A stretch of DNA of 6,679 bases from Fen-455 sp050012675 (GCA_050012675.1 JBEKGS010000095.1:1-6679); one strand, 5' to 3'. Positions 1 to 6,247 are shown, counted from the stretch's first letter. Translations and numbers: made by a program. Notes: generated by a model not told the origin, from the letters alone.

Positions 1-287
1 CCGCCCACCCCGTTGAAGGCCGCGACCATCTGCGGCATCGCGGTCATCTTGACCAGTCGTGCCGCAGGGACAGCGATGACCGCTCCGATGAGCATCGCCC
101 CGACGATGAGCAGGAAGTGGGTGAGCCCGTTGGTGGCGAAGGTGATGGCGATGGCGAGTGCCATGCCGCCGGCGCCGAGGAGGTTCCCGTAGCGGGCTGT
201 CTTAGGCCCTGTGAGGCCGCGCAGAGCGAAGATGAAACAGATCGCCGCGATGAGGTCGGCGAGGCGGATGCCCGTCCCGAGGCTCAC
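1..287 (-). CDS. pntB: NAD(P) transhydrogenase subunit beta, N-terminal part (runs off left edge)
   Basis: This is the beta subunit of the proton-translocating NAD(P) transhydrogenase, an inner-membrane enzyme that couples hydride transfer between NADH and NADP+ to proton flow. Only the first 95 codons are present. They cover hydrophobic segments at about residues 10-24, 38-56 and 58-75, the family-typical ALRGLTGPKTARYGN stretch (21-35) and the conserved MPQMVAAFNGVG motif (84-95). The NADP-binding domain III would be beyond the left edge. The start is a GTG (287-285) whose last bases overlap the pntAB stop as GTGA. A purine-rich AAGGGGG lies just upstream as a likely ribosome site. The length and phasing of the start match known PntB N-termini. 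It is the third gene of a pntAA-pntAB-pntB operon and is probably translationally coupled to pntAB. Confidence 0.93.
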   Translation of the reverse strand, partial: MSLGTGIRLADLIAAICFIFALRGLTGPKTARYGNLLGAGGMALAIAITFATNGLTHFLLIVGAMLIGAVIAVPAARLVKMTAMPQMVAAFNGVG

Positions 288-634
288 TTCGGGCCCCCTT
301 CGCTGCTATGTGCGACCGTGCTGGCCGACTCTGCCTCGGCCTTGGCCGGCTTGCGGACCTTGAACATCTCGAGCATGCGGTCGGTGACGACGAACCCGCC
401 GACGACGTTCAGCGTGGCCAAGACGACGGCGACGAAGCCGAGCACGATCTGGGTCGTGCCGTGCGCCGTGCCGAGGATGAGCATCGCACCCACGAGCACG
501 ACTCCGTGGATTGCGTTCGTGCCCGACATCAGCGGTGTGTGCAGCGTGCTGGGCACCTTGGCTATCACCTCGAAGCCCACAAATGCCGAGAGCACAAACA
601 CGGTTAGGAGCGAGAGGATGTCTCCGCCGTTCAT
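284..634 (-). CDS. pntAB: NAD(P) transhydrogenase subunit alpha part 2 (membrane anchor)
   Basis: This small membrane subunit (116 aa) corresponds to the C-terminal membrane part of a fused PntA and is separate here, as in Rhodospirillum rubrum. Hydrophobic helices are visible at about residues 6-24, 43-57 and 62-84. The hallmark TPLMSGTNAIHG motif spans residues 33-44. The C-terminal tail (91-116) is charged and Ala/Ser-rich. The frame is open upstream, but the ATG at 634 is chosen for three reasons: it has a strong Shine-Dalgarno (AAGGAGG at 647-641, 6 nt away), it overlaps the pntAA stop as ATGA, and it gives the family N-terminus. The stop overlaps the pntB start by 4 bases. With PntB it forms the proton channel of the membrane domain. 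Confidence 0.93.
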   Translation of the reverse strand: MNGGDILSLLTVFVLSAFVGFEVIAKVPSTLHTPLMSGTNAIHGVVLVGAMLILGTAHGTTQIVLGFVAVVLATLNVVGGFVVTDRMLEMFKVRKPAKAEAESASTVAHSSEGGPK

Positions 635-1764
635 TGCGTTCCTCCTTCGAGCAGGTCGCGGGTGGGGGCATGGCGGACCTCGCCCCCATGGGTGACGCAC
701 GTGCCGGCGACGATCTCGTCGTCGAAGTCCGGAGCGAAGGCTCCCTCCTTGATGACGAGCGTCAGGAATTCAGCGATGTTGCGCGAGTAGAGGAAGCTCG
801 CGTGCAGTGGCATCGAGCTGGGGAGGTTCTTCACCCCGATGAGGGTCACGCCGCCCTCGTCGAGGATTTCTCCTGGACGGCTGAGCTCGCAGTTGCCACC
901 CGTCTCTGCAGCAAGGTCGACGATGACGCTGCCGAGGGTCATCTCGTGCACCATCTCCGCTGTGACCAGCACAGGTGCCTTGCGTCCGGGGATGGCCGCG
1001 GTCGTTATCACGACGTCGGCAGCGGCGACCTCCTTGCCGATCAGCTCACGCTGGCGGCGGAGGAAATCCTCTGACTGTTCGCGTGCGTACCCGCCTTCGC
1101 CCTCCTGGGTCTCGAGGTCGAGCTCGACGAAGGTGGCGCCGAGGCTCTTTACCTCCGTGCGGGCGGCGGTACGCACGTCGTAGGCGCGCACGTTCGCGCC
1201 GAGCCGGCGTGCGGTTGCGATCGCCTGCAGCCCGGCGACCCCGGCACCGAGCACCAGAACCTTGGCGGGCGGCACTGTGCCGGCTGCGGTCATGTAGAGG
1301 GGGAAGAACTTCGGGAGGTGCTCCGCCGCCAGCAGCACTGCGCGATAACCGGAGACCAGTGCCTGGGACGAGAGCACGTCCATGGACTGAGCTCTCGTGA
1401 TCCTAGGTAGCAGGTCCAAGCTGAACGCCGAGATCCTGCGATCGGCGAGCGCGCGGACGAGATCGAGGTTTGCCGCGGGCTGGAGGTAGCTCACGACGCC
1501 GGATCCCTCGCTGAGAAGGCCAACCTCCTCCAGCGTCAGCGGCTGAACCTTGCAGATAAAACCTGACGTCGCGAACAGTGTCGGGGCGTCGGTCAAGGTG
1601 ACGCCTGCGGCGGTGTAGGCCTCGTCGGCAAGCAGAGAGGAGGCACCGGCGCCGGCTTGCATCGCGACGTCCGCGCCTAGGGCGGTGATCCTTGGGACGA
1701 CGCTGGGGACGAGCGCTACCCGACGCTCGCCGGGCGTTGTCTCGCTCGGTATTCCCAATCGCAT
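631..1764 (-). CDS. pntAA: NAD(P) transhydrogenase subunit alpha part 1 (NAD(H)-binding)
   Basis: This is the soluble NAD(H)-binding domain I of the proton-translocating transhydrogenase, 377 aa and of normal length for the split form. It belongs to the alanine dehydrogenase/PNT family. Visible motifs are the N-terminal IPSETTPGERRVALVP (5-20), RAQSMDVLSSQA (124-135), the Rossmann glycine motif VLGAGVAGLQA (171-181) followed by acidic D196 in AYDVR, the region from YAREQSEDF (226-234) to TTAAIPGRKAPVL (254-266) with the mobile-loop sequence, and VDLAAETGGNCE (282-293). Alanine dehydrogenase is the alternative, but the two membrane-subunit genes directly downstream exclude it. The ATG at 1764 begins exactly where family members begin. 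No convincing Shine-Dalgarno precedes it; a TAGACC hexamer lies 6 nt upstream, so a leaderless message is possible. It is first in the operon and divergent from gltX. Confidence 0.95.
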   Translation of the reverse strand: MRLGIPSETTPGERRVALVPSVVPRITALGADVAMQAGAGASSLLADEAYTAAGVTLTDAPTLFATSGFICKVQPLTLEEVGLLSEGSGVVSYLQPAANLDLVRALADRRISAFSLDLLPRITRAQSMDVLSSQALVSGYRAVLLAAEHLPKFFPLYMTAAGTVPPAKVLVLGAGVAGLQAIATARRLGANVRAYDVRTAARTEVKSLGATFVELDLETQEGEGGYAREQSEDFLRRQRELIGKEVAAADVVITTAAIPGRKAPVLVTAEMVHEMTLGSVIVDLAAETGGNCELSRPGEILDEGGVTLIGVKNLPSSMPLHASFLYSRNIAEFLTLVIKEGAFAPDFDDEIVAGTCVTHGGEVRHAPTRDLLEGGTQ

Positions 1765-1843
1765 GAGTTCGGTCTAGCAAACGCGGACGCTCCAGGTCTA
1801 AACGGAGCTAGCGCCGCGTCGCGGCCAGTGCAGCACAGGCTCA

Positions 1844-1860
1844 CCTCCGGTGACCGGAGG
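1844..1860. repeat. 17-bp palindrome in the pntAA/gltX divergent intergenic region
   Basis: CCTCCGGTGACCGGAGG is a perfect inverted repeat of 8-bp arms around a single G. It lies about 80 bp upstream of pntAA and 87 bp upstream of gltX. It could be a repressor operator serving either gene, or an RNA hairpin if transcribed. No T-run follows on either strand, so it is not a classic intrinsic terminator. The function is unknown. Confidence 0.55.
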
Positions 1861-1933
1861 ATCGTCGTGTGCTTGGAAGGTGGCACCGGCAGCTCGCCCC
1901 GGGGACTCGGATGAGCATTCGTCCGGGCGTTGG

Positions 1934-1939
1934 TAACCT
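1934..1939 (+). promoter_or_regulatory. Candidate -10 element for leaderless gltX transcript
   Basis: TAACCT fits the actinobacterial TANNNT -10 consensus. It ends 7 nt before the ATG at 1947, so transcription would start at or beside the start codon. No good -35 is visible. The lack of a Shine-Dalgarno before 1947 agrees with a leaderless mRNA and supports choosing this ATG over in-frame upstream ones. Confidence 0.5.
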
Positions 1940-1946
1940 CGCTCGG

Positions 1947-3395
1947 ATGGCCGGCAGCGAGGTGATCGGAGAGTCGACAGGGTCGGCGCCCGTCCGCGTC
2001 CGGATCGCTCCGTCGCCCACGGGCTACTTCCACGTCGGTGGTGCCCGCACGGCCCTCTACAACTGGTGCTTCGCGAGGCGCCATAACGGCGTATTCATCC
2101 TCCGGATAGAGGACACCGACGCCGAGCGCAACAAGGAGGAGTGGGTCGGCGGCATCGGTTCCGCGCTGCAGTGGCTCGGGATCGATTGGGACGAGGGCCC
2201 TTACCGTCAGTCCCAGCGCGGACAGCACTACGAGGAGGCACTCGACGAGCTGTGGGCTGGCGGTTACCTATACGCCTGCGACTGCACGCGCGAGGTAGTG
2301 CTCGAGCGTACGAAGGCGAACGCGACCCCGGGCTATGACAGTTTCTGCCGTGACCGGGGCCTCGATCGCCAGCCGGGGCGCGCACTGCGGTTCAAGGTTC
2401 CCCGTGAAGGTGTGACCGTCGTGAACGACGTGATACGCGGAGAGGTTCGTTTTGCGAACTCGACGATCGACGACTTCGTGGTTGCCAAGTCGAACGGCAA
2501 TCCTCTCTTCGTCCTGGCCGGTGTCGTCGACGACAGGGAGATGCGGATCAGCCACGTCATTCGGGCGGAGGAGCATCTCCCGACGACACCCAAGGCAGTT
2601 CTCCTCTGGGAGGCGCTCGGGACCGGCGGCCTGCCGTTGCCTACCTACGCCCACTTGCCGGTGCTCGTGAACGAAAAGAGGCAGAAGATCTCCAAGCGCC
2701 GCGATCGGGTCGCCATAGAGGATTACCGAGCACAGGGCTTCCTGCCCGAGGCGATGGTGAACTACCTGGCACTGCTCGGGTGGAGCCCCGGAGACGGACG
2801 CGAGTTCTTCAGTCTCAGGGACCTGGTCGCGGAGTTTGACCTGAGCAACGTCAACCACTCGCCCGCCTTTTTCGACGAGACGAAGCTGCTTCACTTCAAC
2901 GGCGTCTACCTGCGCGAACTTCCGGTCGACAGCTTCATCGAGCGCTGTCGCCGGTGGGCCGCAGAGGACGCGCCGGCGCAGGTGGCAGCTGATTTCGCTT
3001 CGACAGAGTTCGCGAGACTCGCCTCAGTGGTGCAAGAACGGGCGGCGACCTTTTCAGAGGCGGCGGGTCTTGTCGAGTTCCTATTCGCACGCGAGTTCGT
3101 CATCGAGGACGAATCGTTCGAGAAGGCGATCTCCCGCGATCCGGAAGCGGGATCAATTCTCGCAGAAGCCCGCCACCGCCTCGAGACCTGCGCCTTCGAC
3201 TCGGTGTCGCTCAAAGCCGAGATCACCCGGCTCGGCGAGAGCAAGAGGCGCAAGCTTGGCAAGGTTCAGGCACCGATCCGGGTCGCTGTGCTCGGGCGCG
3301 GGGTCGGCCTGCCGTTGTTCGAGTCGCTTGAGGTGCTGGGCAGGGCCAGGGTGCTGGAGCGCCTAGATGCTGCGATCGAGCGACTGGCTGCTTAG
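1947..3395 (+). CDS. gltX: Glutamyl-tRNA synthetase (probably non-discriminating)
   Basis: This class I aminoacyl-tRNA synthetase attaches glutamate to tRNA(Glu). In bacteria lacking GlnRS it also charges tRNA(Gln). The 482-aa length is normal. The signature HIGH-type motif is APSPTGYFHVGGAR (21-34), followed by LRIEDTDAERN (52-62). The catalytic KMSKS-type loop is KISKRR (247-252), and HVIRAEEHLPTTPK (203-216) precedes it. The zinc region retains C111 and C113 (YACDC) and C134, with D136 where E. coli has a histidine, so metal binding is uncertain. The remaining C-terminal part (about 320-482) fits the helical anticodon-binding domain. The reading frame is open from 1869, but the ATG at 1947 places the catalytic domain about 16 residues in and sits 7 nt after a -10 hexamer. 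Downstream lie tRNA-Gln and tRNA-Glu, both expected substrates. Non-discriminating specificity is inferred from context only. Confidence 0.95.
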   Translation: MAGSEVIGESTGSAPVRVRIAPSPTGYFHVGGARTALYNWCFARRHNGVFILRIEDTDAERNKEEWVGGIGSALQWLGIDWDEGPYRQSQRGQHYEEALDELWAGGYLYACDCTREVVLERTKANATPGYDSFCRDRGLDRQPGRALRFKVPREGVTVVNDVIRGEVRFANSTIDDFVVAKSNGNPLFVLAGVVDDREMRISHVIRAEEHLPTTPKAVLLWEALGTGGLPLPTYAHLPVLVNEKRQKISKRRDRVAIEDYRAQGFLPEAMVNYLALLGWSPGDGREFFSLRDLVAEFDLSNVNHSPAFFDETKLLHFNGVYLRELPVDSFIERCRRWAAEDAPAQVAADFASTEFARLASVVQERAATFSEAAGLVEFLFAREFVIEDESFEKAISRDPEAGSILAEARHRLETCAFDSVSLKAEITRLGESKRRKLGKVQAPIRVAVLGRGVGLPLFESLEVLGRARVLERLDAAIERLAA

Positions 3396-3500
3396 ACCAG
3401 CGCTGAGCGTGCCTGATTCCACAGTCAACCCAGAAGCAGTCCGGCACTTGTGCTGGTCGAGCTTGACGACGTCTTCTGCGAGCCCGTTCCCCGCGCCTGT

Positions 3501-3506
3501 TACGAT
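3501..3506 (+). promoter_or_regulatory. Candidate -10 element of the tRNA-Gln promoter
   Basis: TACGAT matches an actinobacterial -10. It lies 12 nt before the mature tRNA 5' end, so the primary transcript would have a very short leader. It is inside GTTACGATAAC, an 11-nt near-palindrome. A TTGACG at 3463-3468 is too far upstream (32 nt) to be its -35, and no well-placed -35 is seen. Read-through from gltX is an alternative source of the tRNA. Confidence 0.45.
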
Positions 3507-3518
3507 AACGCCGCCCGT

Positions 3519-3590
3519 TCGGGGGTGGTGTAATCGGCAACACGGCAGGTTCTGGCCCTGTAATTGGGGGTTCGAGTCCTCCCCCCCGAG
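3519..3590 (+). tRNA. tRNA-Gln(CUG)
   Basis: The sequence folds as a complete cloverleaf of 72 nt. The acceptor pairs 3519-3525 with 3583-3589 and includes the U1-A72 pair characteristic of bacterial tRNA(Gln). The D stem is GTGT/ACAC. The anticodon stem GCAGG/CCTGT encloses TTCTGGC, giving anticodon CUG (3552-3554), which reads CAG. The T arm is GGGGG-TTCGAGT-CCTCC. The discriminator is G73 (3590). CCA is not encoded (CTG follows), so it must be added enzymatically. A strong hairpin terminator follows 3 nt later. It lies 123 nt after gltX. Confidence 0.96.
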
Positions 3591-3593
3591 CTG

Positions 3594-3618
3594 CGAGCGG
3601 CCGGAAGGCCGCTCGTTT
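3594..3618 (+). terminator. Intrinsic terminator after tRNA-Gln
   Basis: A perfect 9-bp GC-rich stem, CGAGCGGCC (3594-3602) with GGCCGCTCG (3607-3615), encloses a GGAA loop and is followed by TTT. It is placed to end the tRNA-Gln (or gltX-tRNA) transcript. On the minus strand the hairpin also lies just past the end of the 3634-4383 gene but lacks a U-run there, so termination in that direction would be weaker. Confidence 0.8.
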
Positions 3619-3633
3619 CGCGACAGGCTCGTG

Positions 3634-4383
3634 TCAGACGCGGACGACATCCTGGAAGCGCTCGGCCACCCGTCGATCACCGAGAATCTCCAACTGCTTG
3701 GTCGCCAGGCGGCCCCAGATCCAGCACGCCAAATCGAAAGCGGTGCCCCGGAGCGCCACGTCGGCCTTCGTGTGTTCCCGGAGGATCACGGTGTTGCCGC
3801 CTGCTGAATCCAGTGTCCACTCCGCGCCCGGTACGTCGTTGGCGTGAAGGTGCATGGAGGCACCTCGGCCGGACGCGAGTATCTGACCCGCGAACCGGGG
3901 ATAGAAGAGTTCGAAGAACTCCGTGACCGTGTCGGCGGCCACTTCGGGATAGCCGTGAGCCGGTTCGAAGCCCTGTGCCAGCTCGACGTCGACGCGGTGG
4001 ATGAGCGTCTCATGAGTCAAGCGGCGTGACCAGAAACCCGTTGAGGCTGGGCTGTTCCCAGTCCAGTTCCACACCAGGGTGTCGTCGTCGGCGCCCTCGA
4101 GGGCGGCGAGCACAGCCGTTCGCTGTTCTGCGAACCAGCCGAGCAGGGCTTCGCCATCCGGCGCACCCGGAAGCTCACTGGGGTCAGGCACCTTCGTTCG
4201 ACGGTCGGCGACTACAAGAGCAGCCCGGCTGTAGATGGCCCCAAGATGGTTCACCAGGTCTGACACATCCCAGCCAGGGCAGGTGGTCAATGGGGTGTCG
4301 AGTGTCGCCGCACCGTTGGAGACGGCCACGAGAAAGCGGCTCGATTCCAAGTCGAGGGAATCCAAGGCTGTCGAGCGATCCAT
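3634..4383 (-). CDS. Mycothiol-dependent maleylpyruvate isomerase family protein (DinB/MDMPI superfamily)
   Basis: The 249-aa cytoplasmic protein has the layout of the actinobacterial MDMPI family: an N-terminal DinB-like four-helix bundle (about 1-150) and a smaller C-terminal domain (about 165-249). The N-terminal CPGWDVSDLVNHLG (35-48) is the typical family motif. Three candidate metal ligands are visible: H46, E125 and H129 (in THETLIHRVDVE). They match the H-E-H pattern of characterised maleylpyruvate isomerase, where the last two are also 4 residues apart. The C-terminal DLACWIWGR (217-225) is also typical. Family members use mycothiol as cofactor or have unknown substrates, so the exact reaction cannot be assigned. 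No ring-cleavage genes lie nearby to suggest gentisate degradation. The ATG at 4383 gives a normal N-terminus; GACAGG lies immediately before it, too close to be a good ribosome site. It is a single gene between two tRNAs. Confidence 0.88.
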   Translation of the reverse strand: MDRSTALDSLDLESSRFLVAVSNGAATLDTPLTTCPGWDVSDLVNHLGAIYSRAALVVADRRTKVPDPSELPGAPDGEALLGWFAEQRTAVLAALEGADDDTLVWNWTGNSPASTGFWSRRLTHETLIHRVDVELAQGFEPAHGYPEVAADTVTEFFELFYPRFAGQILASGRGASMHLHANDVPGAEWTLDSAGGNTVILREHTKADVALRGTAFDLACWIWGRLATKQLEILGDRRVAERFQDVVRV

Positions 4384-4544
4384 CCTGTCAGTCTGCCCCC
4401 TCGACGGTTCCCAGCGCGCGGCAAATCGGTTCGCGGATCACTCGCCATCGAGGAGGCACTCGACGACTATCATGAACACGCTTCGTTGGCCGGGGTGCCA
4501 GCCGGAGCTCTGCAAGGTGGGCTGATCAAGAGCTCGCCGTGCAT

Positions 4545-4620
4545 GGCCCCATCGTCTAGAGGCCTAGGACACCACCCTCTCAAGGTGGAGACACGGGTTC
4601 GAATCCCGTTGGGGCTGCCA
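4545..4620 (+). tRNA. tRNA-Glu(CUC), with encoded CCA; likely integration site
   Basis: This is a complete 76-nt cloverleaf. The acceptor pairs 4545-4551 with 4610-4616, with a terminal G1-U72 wobble. The D stem is GTCT/GGAC. The anticodon stem CCACC/GGTGG encloses CTCTCAA, giving anticodon CUC (4579-4581), which reads GAG. The T arm is ACGGG-TTCGAAT-CCCGT. G73 at 4617 is followed by an encoded CCA, unlike the nearby tRNA-Gln. An integrase gene starts 86 bp downstream, so the 3' half of this tRNA is the likely attachment core, with the element supplying the 3' end that keeps the tRNA functional. TATCAT at 4468-4473 is a possible but weak promoter element. Confidence 0.96.
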
Positions 4621-4668
4621 ATAAAGTCCTGGTAGATGGCACTGTCGGCGAGCCGGCGCCAGGAATGT

Positions 4669-4699
4669 TTGACCTCCGCCAACATTTCCGCCAACATAT
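4669..4699 (+). promoter_or_regulatory. Candidate integrase promoter (leaderless)
   Basis: TTGACC (4669-4674) is a good -35. ACATAT (4694-4699), 19 nt later, is a fair -10, and CAACAT at 17-nt spacing is an alternative. ACATAT ends 7 nt before the integrase ATG, the same geometry as gltX, and no Shine-Dalgarno is seen. The tandem repeats lie between and across these boxes, so a protein bound there could block transcription. Confidence 0.4.
4675..4697. repeat. Two tandem 11-bp direct repeats between tRNA-Glu and integrase
   Basis: TCCGCCAACAT occurs exactly at 4675-4685 and 4687-4697, a 12-bp period with one T between. The first copy overlaps an inverted repeat, AATGTT (4664-4669) with AACATT (4681-4686). 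TCCTGG (4627-4632) and CCAGGA (4659-4664) form a second inverted pair. Closely spaced direct repeats beside an attachment core are typical of integrase arm-binding sites. An operator is the alternative. Confidence 0.6.
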
Positions 4700-4706
4700 C
4701 TGAGCG

Positions 4707-5921
4707 ATGCGGGGGTACAAACGGTTCAAGGAGGGGTCGTGGCGACTGGTGGTTGCGAACGGCGCTGACCCCGTCACTGGCCGGCGCCGGACCATCAATG
4801 AGACCGTTCGCGCGCCGAAGAACCGAGCCGGGGCCAAGCTCGCCGACGCTCGCCTTGCCGAGCTGATCTCCGCCGTCGAATCGGGGCGTCATCCCGATCA
4901 TCAGGCGAAGCCCGGCCACGGACCGACGGTCGGTGAAATAGCGCAGGCATGGCAAGAGGCGAACCGGCCACGCCAAGACCGCCGAAGCGGCGACTGGCTC
5001 GGCTGGTCGCCGAAGACCGCCAAGACCGTCGCCGACAATTTTCGTCACCACATCCTTCCAGTAATGGGCTCGTGGAACGCGAACAACGTGACCGGAGTGC
5101 ACCTCGACCGCCTCTACCGGAAGCTCGAGCAAGAAACAGGCCTTTCCCCGACGGTCATCGTTCGTTGTCACGGACAGATCCGAGCGATGTTCAACTGGGC
5201 CGTCAGAAAGCGCATGGTCAGCGGCAATCCAGCCCTCGCGGCAGACCCTCCTCGTGTGAAGTCGCGCCAGCTCGAGGTTCCTTCGATGACCGAGGTCCGC
5301 GCGGTCCAGGAGGTTGCGACTCGCGAATTCGCCACCTTCATTCAACTGGCGGCGACTGTCGGAGCCCGCCGAGGAACGCTCGTCGCTCTTCGCTGGGGCG
5401 ATGTCGACCTTGACCGTGCGACTGTGACCTTCTCGCGTTCGATCGCCGAGTCCGAGGACGGGACGGTGGAAAAGGGCACGAAGTCAGACCGCACGTGCTC
5501 CGTCACTCTTGGCCCGGATACCAAAGAGATGCTTGCCCTGCACGCGGGTCGCTCAAGGGAGCGCGCCGCTGCGGTTGGTGTTGAGTTCGGGCACAGCTCC
5601 TTCGTCTTTTCTGATGACGCGGTGTCGCACTGGAGCTTGGCCTGGCCGTCGCATGCCTGGCAGCGCTTCAGCACTCGTGCCGGCGTCGCCCGCGTGCGAC
5701 TTCACGATCTGCGCCACACGGCGGCGAGCCAGATGCTCATGGCGGGTGTGCCGATCTCGGTCGTAGCGGAGCGTCTCGGTTGCACCGAGGGCAATATCTT
5801 GCGCACCTACCGTCACTTCATTCCTGGATCGGATCACGAGGCAGCTGAGTTGATGGACCGATTGATGCGTGGCGCTTCTGTCGCCGAGCCCGCAATCTCT
5901 TTTAAGGCCGGCGTTGCCTGA
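4707..5921 (+). CDS. int: Tyrosine recombinase / phage-type site-specific integrase
   Basis: This 404-aa integrase would insert and excise the element at tRNA-Glu. The N-terminal region (about 1-60, with a basic WRLVVANGADPVTGRRR stretch at 12-28) is an arm-binding-like domain. A SAM-like core-binding domain follows (about 74-182, with TVGEIAQAWQE and MFNWAVRKRMVSGNPA). The catalytic domain is about 190-390. The visible catalytic set is R221 (VGARRGTL), K259 (GTKSDRT), H333 and R336 (HDLRHTAA) and nucleophile Y368 (RTYRHFIP). The position usually held by His or Trp (LGH motif) is C359 in ERLGCTEGN, and the Glu usual in the Arg motif is T224. An in-frame TGA at 4701 makes the ATG at 4707 the natural start. 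The last 88 bases overlap the convergent HTH gene. The length is full and no disruption is seen. Confidence 0.94.
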   Translation: MRGYKRFKEGSWRLVVANGADPVTGRRRTINETVRAPKNRAGAKLADARLAELISAVESGRHPDHQAKPGHGPTVGEIAQAWQEANRPRQDRRSGDWLGWSPKTAKTVADNFRHHILPVMGSWNANNVTGVHLDRLYRKLEQETGLSPTVIVRCHGQIRAMFNWAVRKRMVSGNPALAADPPRVKSRQLEVPSMTEVRAVQEVATREFATFIQLAATVGARRGTLVALRWGDVDLDRATVTFSRSIAESEDGTVEKGTKSDRTCSVTLGPDTKEMLALHAGRSRERAAAVGVEFGHSSFVFSDDAVSHWSLAWPSHAWQRFSTRAGVARVRLHDLRHTAASQMLMAGVPISVVAERLGCTEGNILRTYRHFIPGSDHEAAELMDRLMRGASVAEPAISFKAGVA

Positions 5922-6247
5922 GCGAGATCGGGGCCGTCGATCAAACGGTCGAGAGCGCGCCTCGGAATGAGGACCTTGCCTCCGACGTGGGGAACGCGAG
6001 GAAGGACTCCTCGCCGCACCATCCGCCCGATCGTGTCCTCAGAGACCTGAAGAATCTCCGCGCTTTGGGCAACGGTGTAGACGGCCGGTTGCGGCGCTTT
6101 GAGGTGGCGTAGGTGGGGCCCGAAGCTACGCCGGATCGCTCGCTCGACGGCGACCTCGATCAGCTCCTCGACACTTACCGGTGGCGTGGCTTCTCGACCG
6201 GCCACAGATTGCAGCGTCGTTTCGTCCAAGGTGACTCGGGCAGTCAT
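5834..6247 (-). CDS. Excisionase/MerR-like helix-turn-helix DNA-binding protein
   Basis: The 137-aa protein carries one clear DNA-binding module at about 56-103: VYTVAQSAEILQVSEDTIGRM, then RRGVLPRVPHVGGKVLIPRRALDRLI. This is the winged-HTH pattern of the excisionase/MerR HTH_17 families (helix, recognition helix, Gly-rich wing, Arg-X-Leu end). The N-terminal 50 residues include an amphipathic stretch (VEELIEVAVERAIRRSF, 26-42) that may mediate dimerisation. The C-terminal tail (109-137) is encoded antisense to the integrase 3' end. The ATG at 6247 has a strong ribosome site (AAAGGAGG at 6259-6252). A 14-bp palindrome lies 32 bp upstream, so autoregulation is plausible. Its place beside the integrase suggests a recombination directionality factor or a repressor. 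A plain regulator cannot be excluded. Confidence 0.82.
   Translation of the reverse strand: MTARVTLDETTLQSVAGREATPPVSVEELIEVAVERAIRRSFGPHLRHLKAPQPAVYTVAQSAEILQVSEDTIGRMVRRGVLPRVPHVGGKVLIPRRALDRLIDGPDLAQATPALKEIAGSATEAPRINRSINSAAS

Noticed and set aside
117..1400. Several long plus-strand open frames opposite the pnt operon
   Set aside because: They are high-GC shadows with arginine- and alanine-rich low-complexity products; the minus-strand frames match PntB, PntAB and PntAA throughout.
1877..1905. T-box-like core (AAGGTGGCACCGG) upstream of gltX
   Set aside because: It lacks the full AGGGTGGNACCGCG consensus, no stem I with a Glu specifier or terminator could be found, and the -10 at 1934-1939 implies no leader.
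1869..1946. Upstream in-frame ATG codons extending gltX by up to 26 residues
   Set aside because: The extension has no GluRS similarity, lacks a ribosome site and overlaps the likely -10 element.
3441..3456. Short hairpin CCGGCAC/GTGCTGG after gltX as a terminator
   Set aside because: The stem has a G-T pair and a tiny loop with no T-run; the strong terminator after tRNA-Gln is more likely to end transcription.
4470..5345. A 291-codon minus-strand open frame antisense to tRNA-Glu and the integrase
   Set aside because: Its C-terminal part (NGIRTRVSTLRGWCPRPLDDG) is the known false translation of the tRNA-Glu antisense strand, and the rest is opposite the clearly real integrase; it has no recognisable domain.
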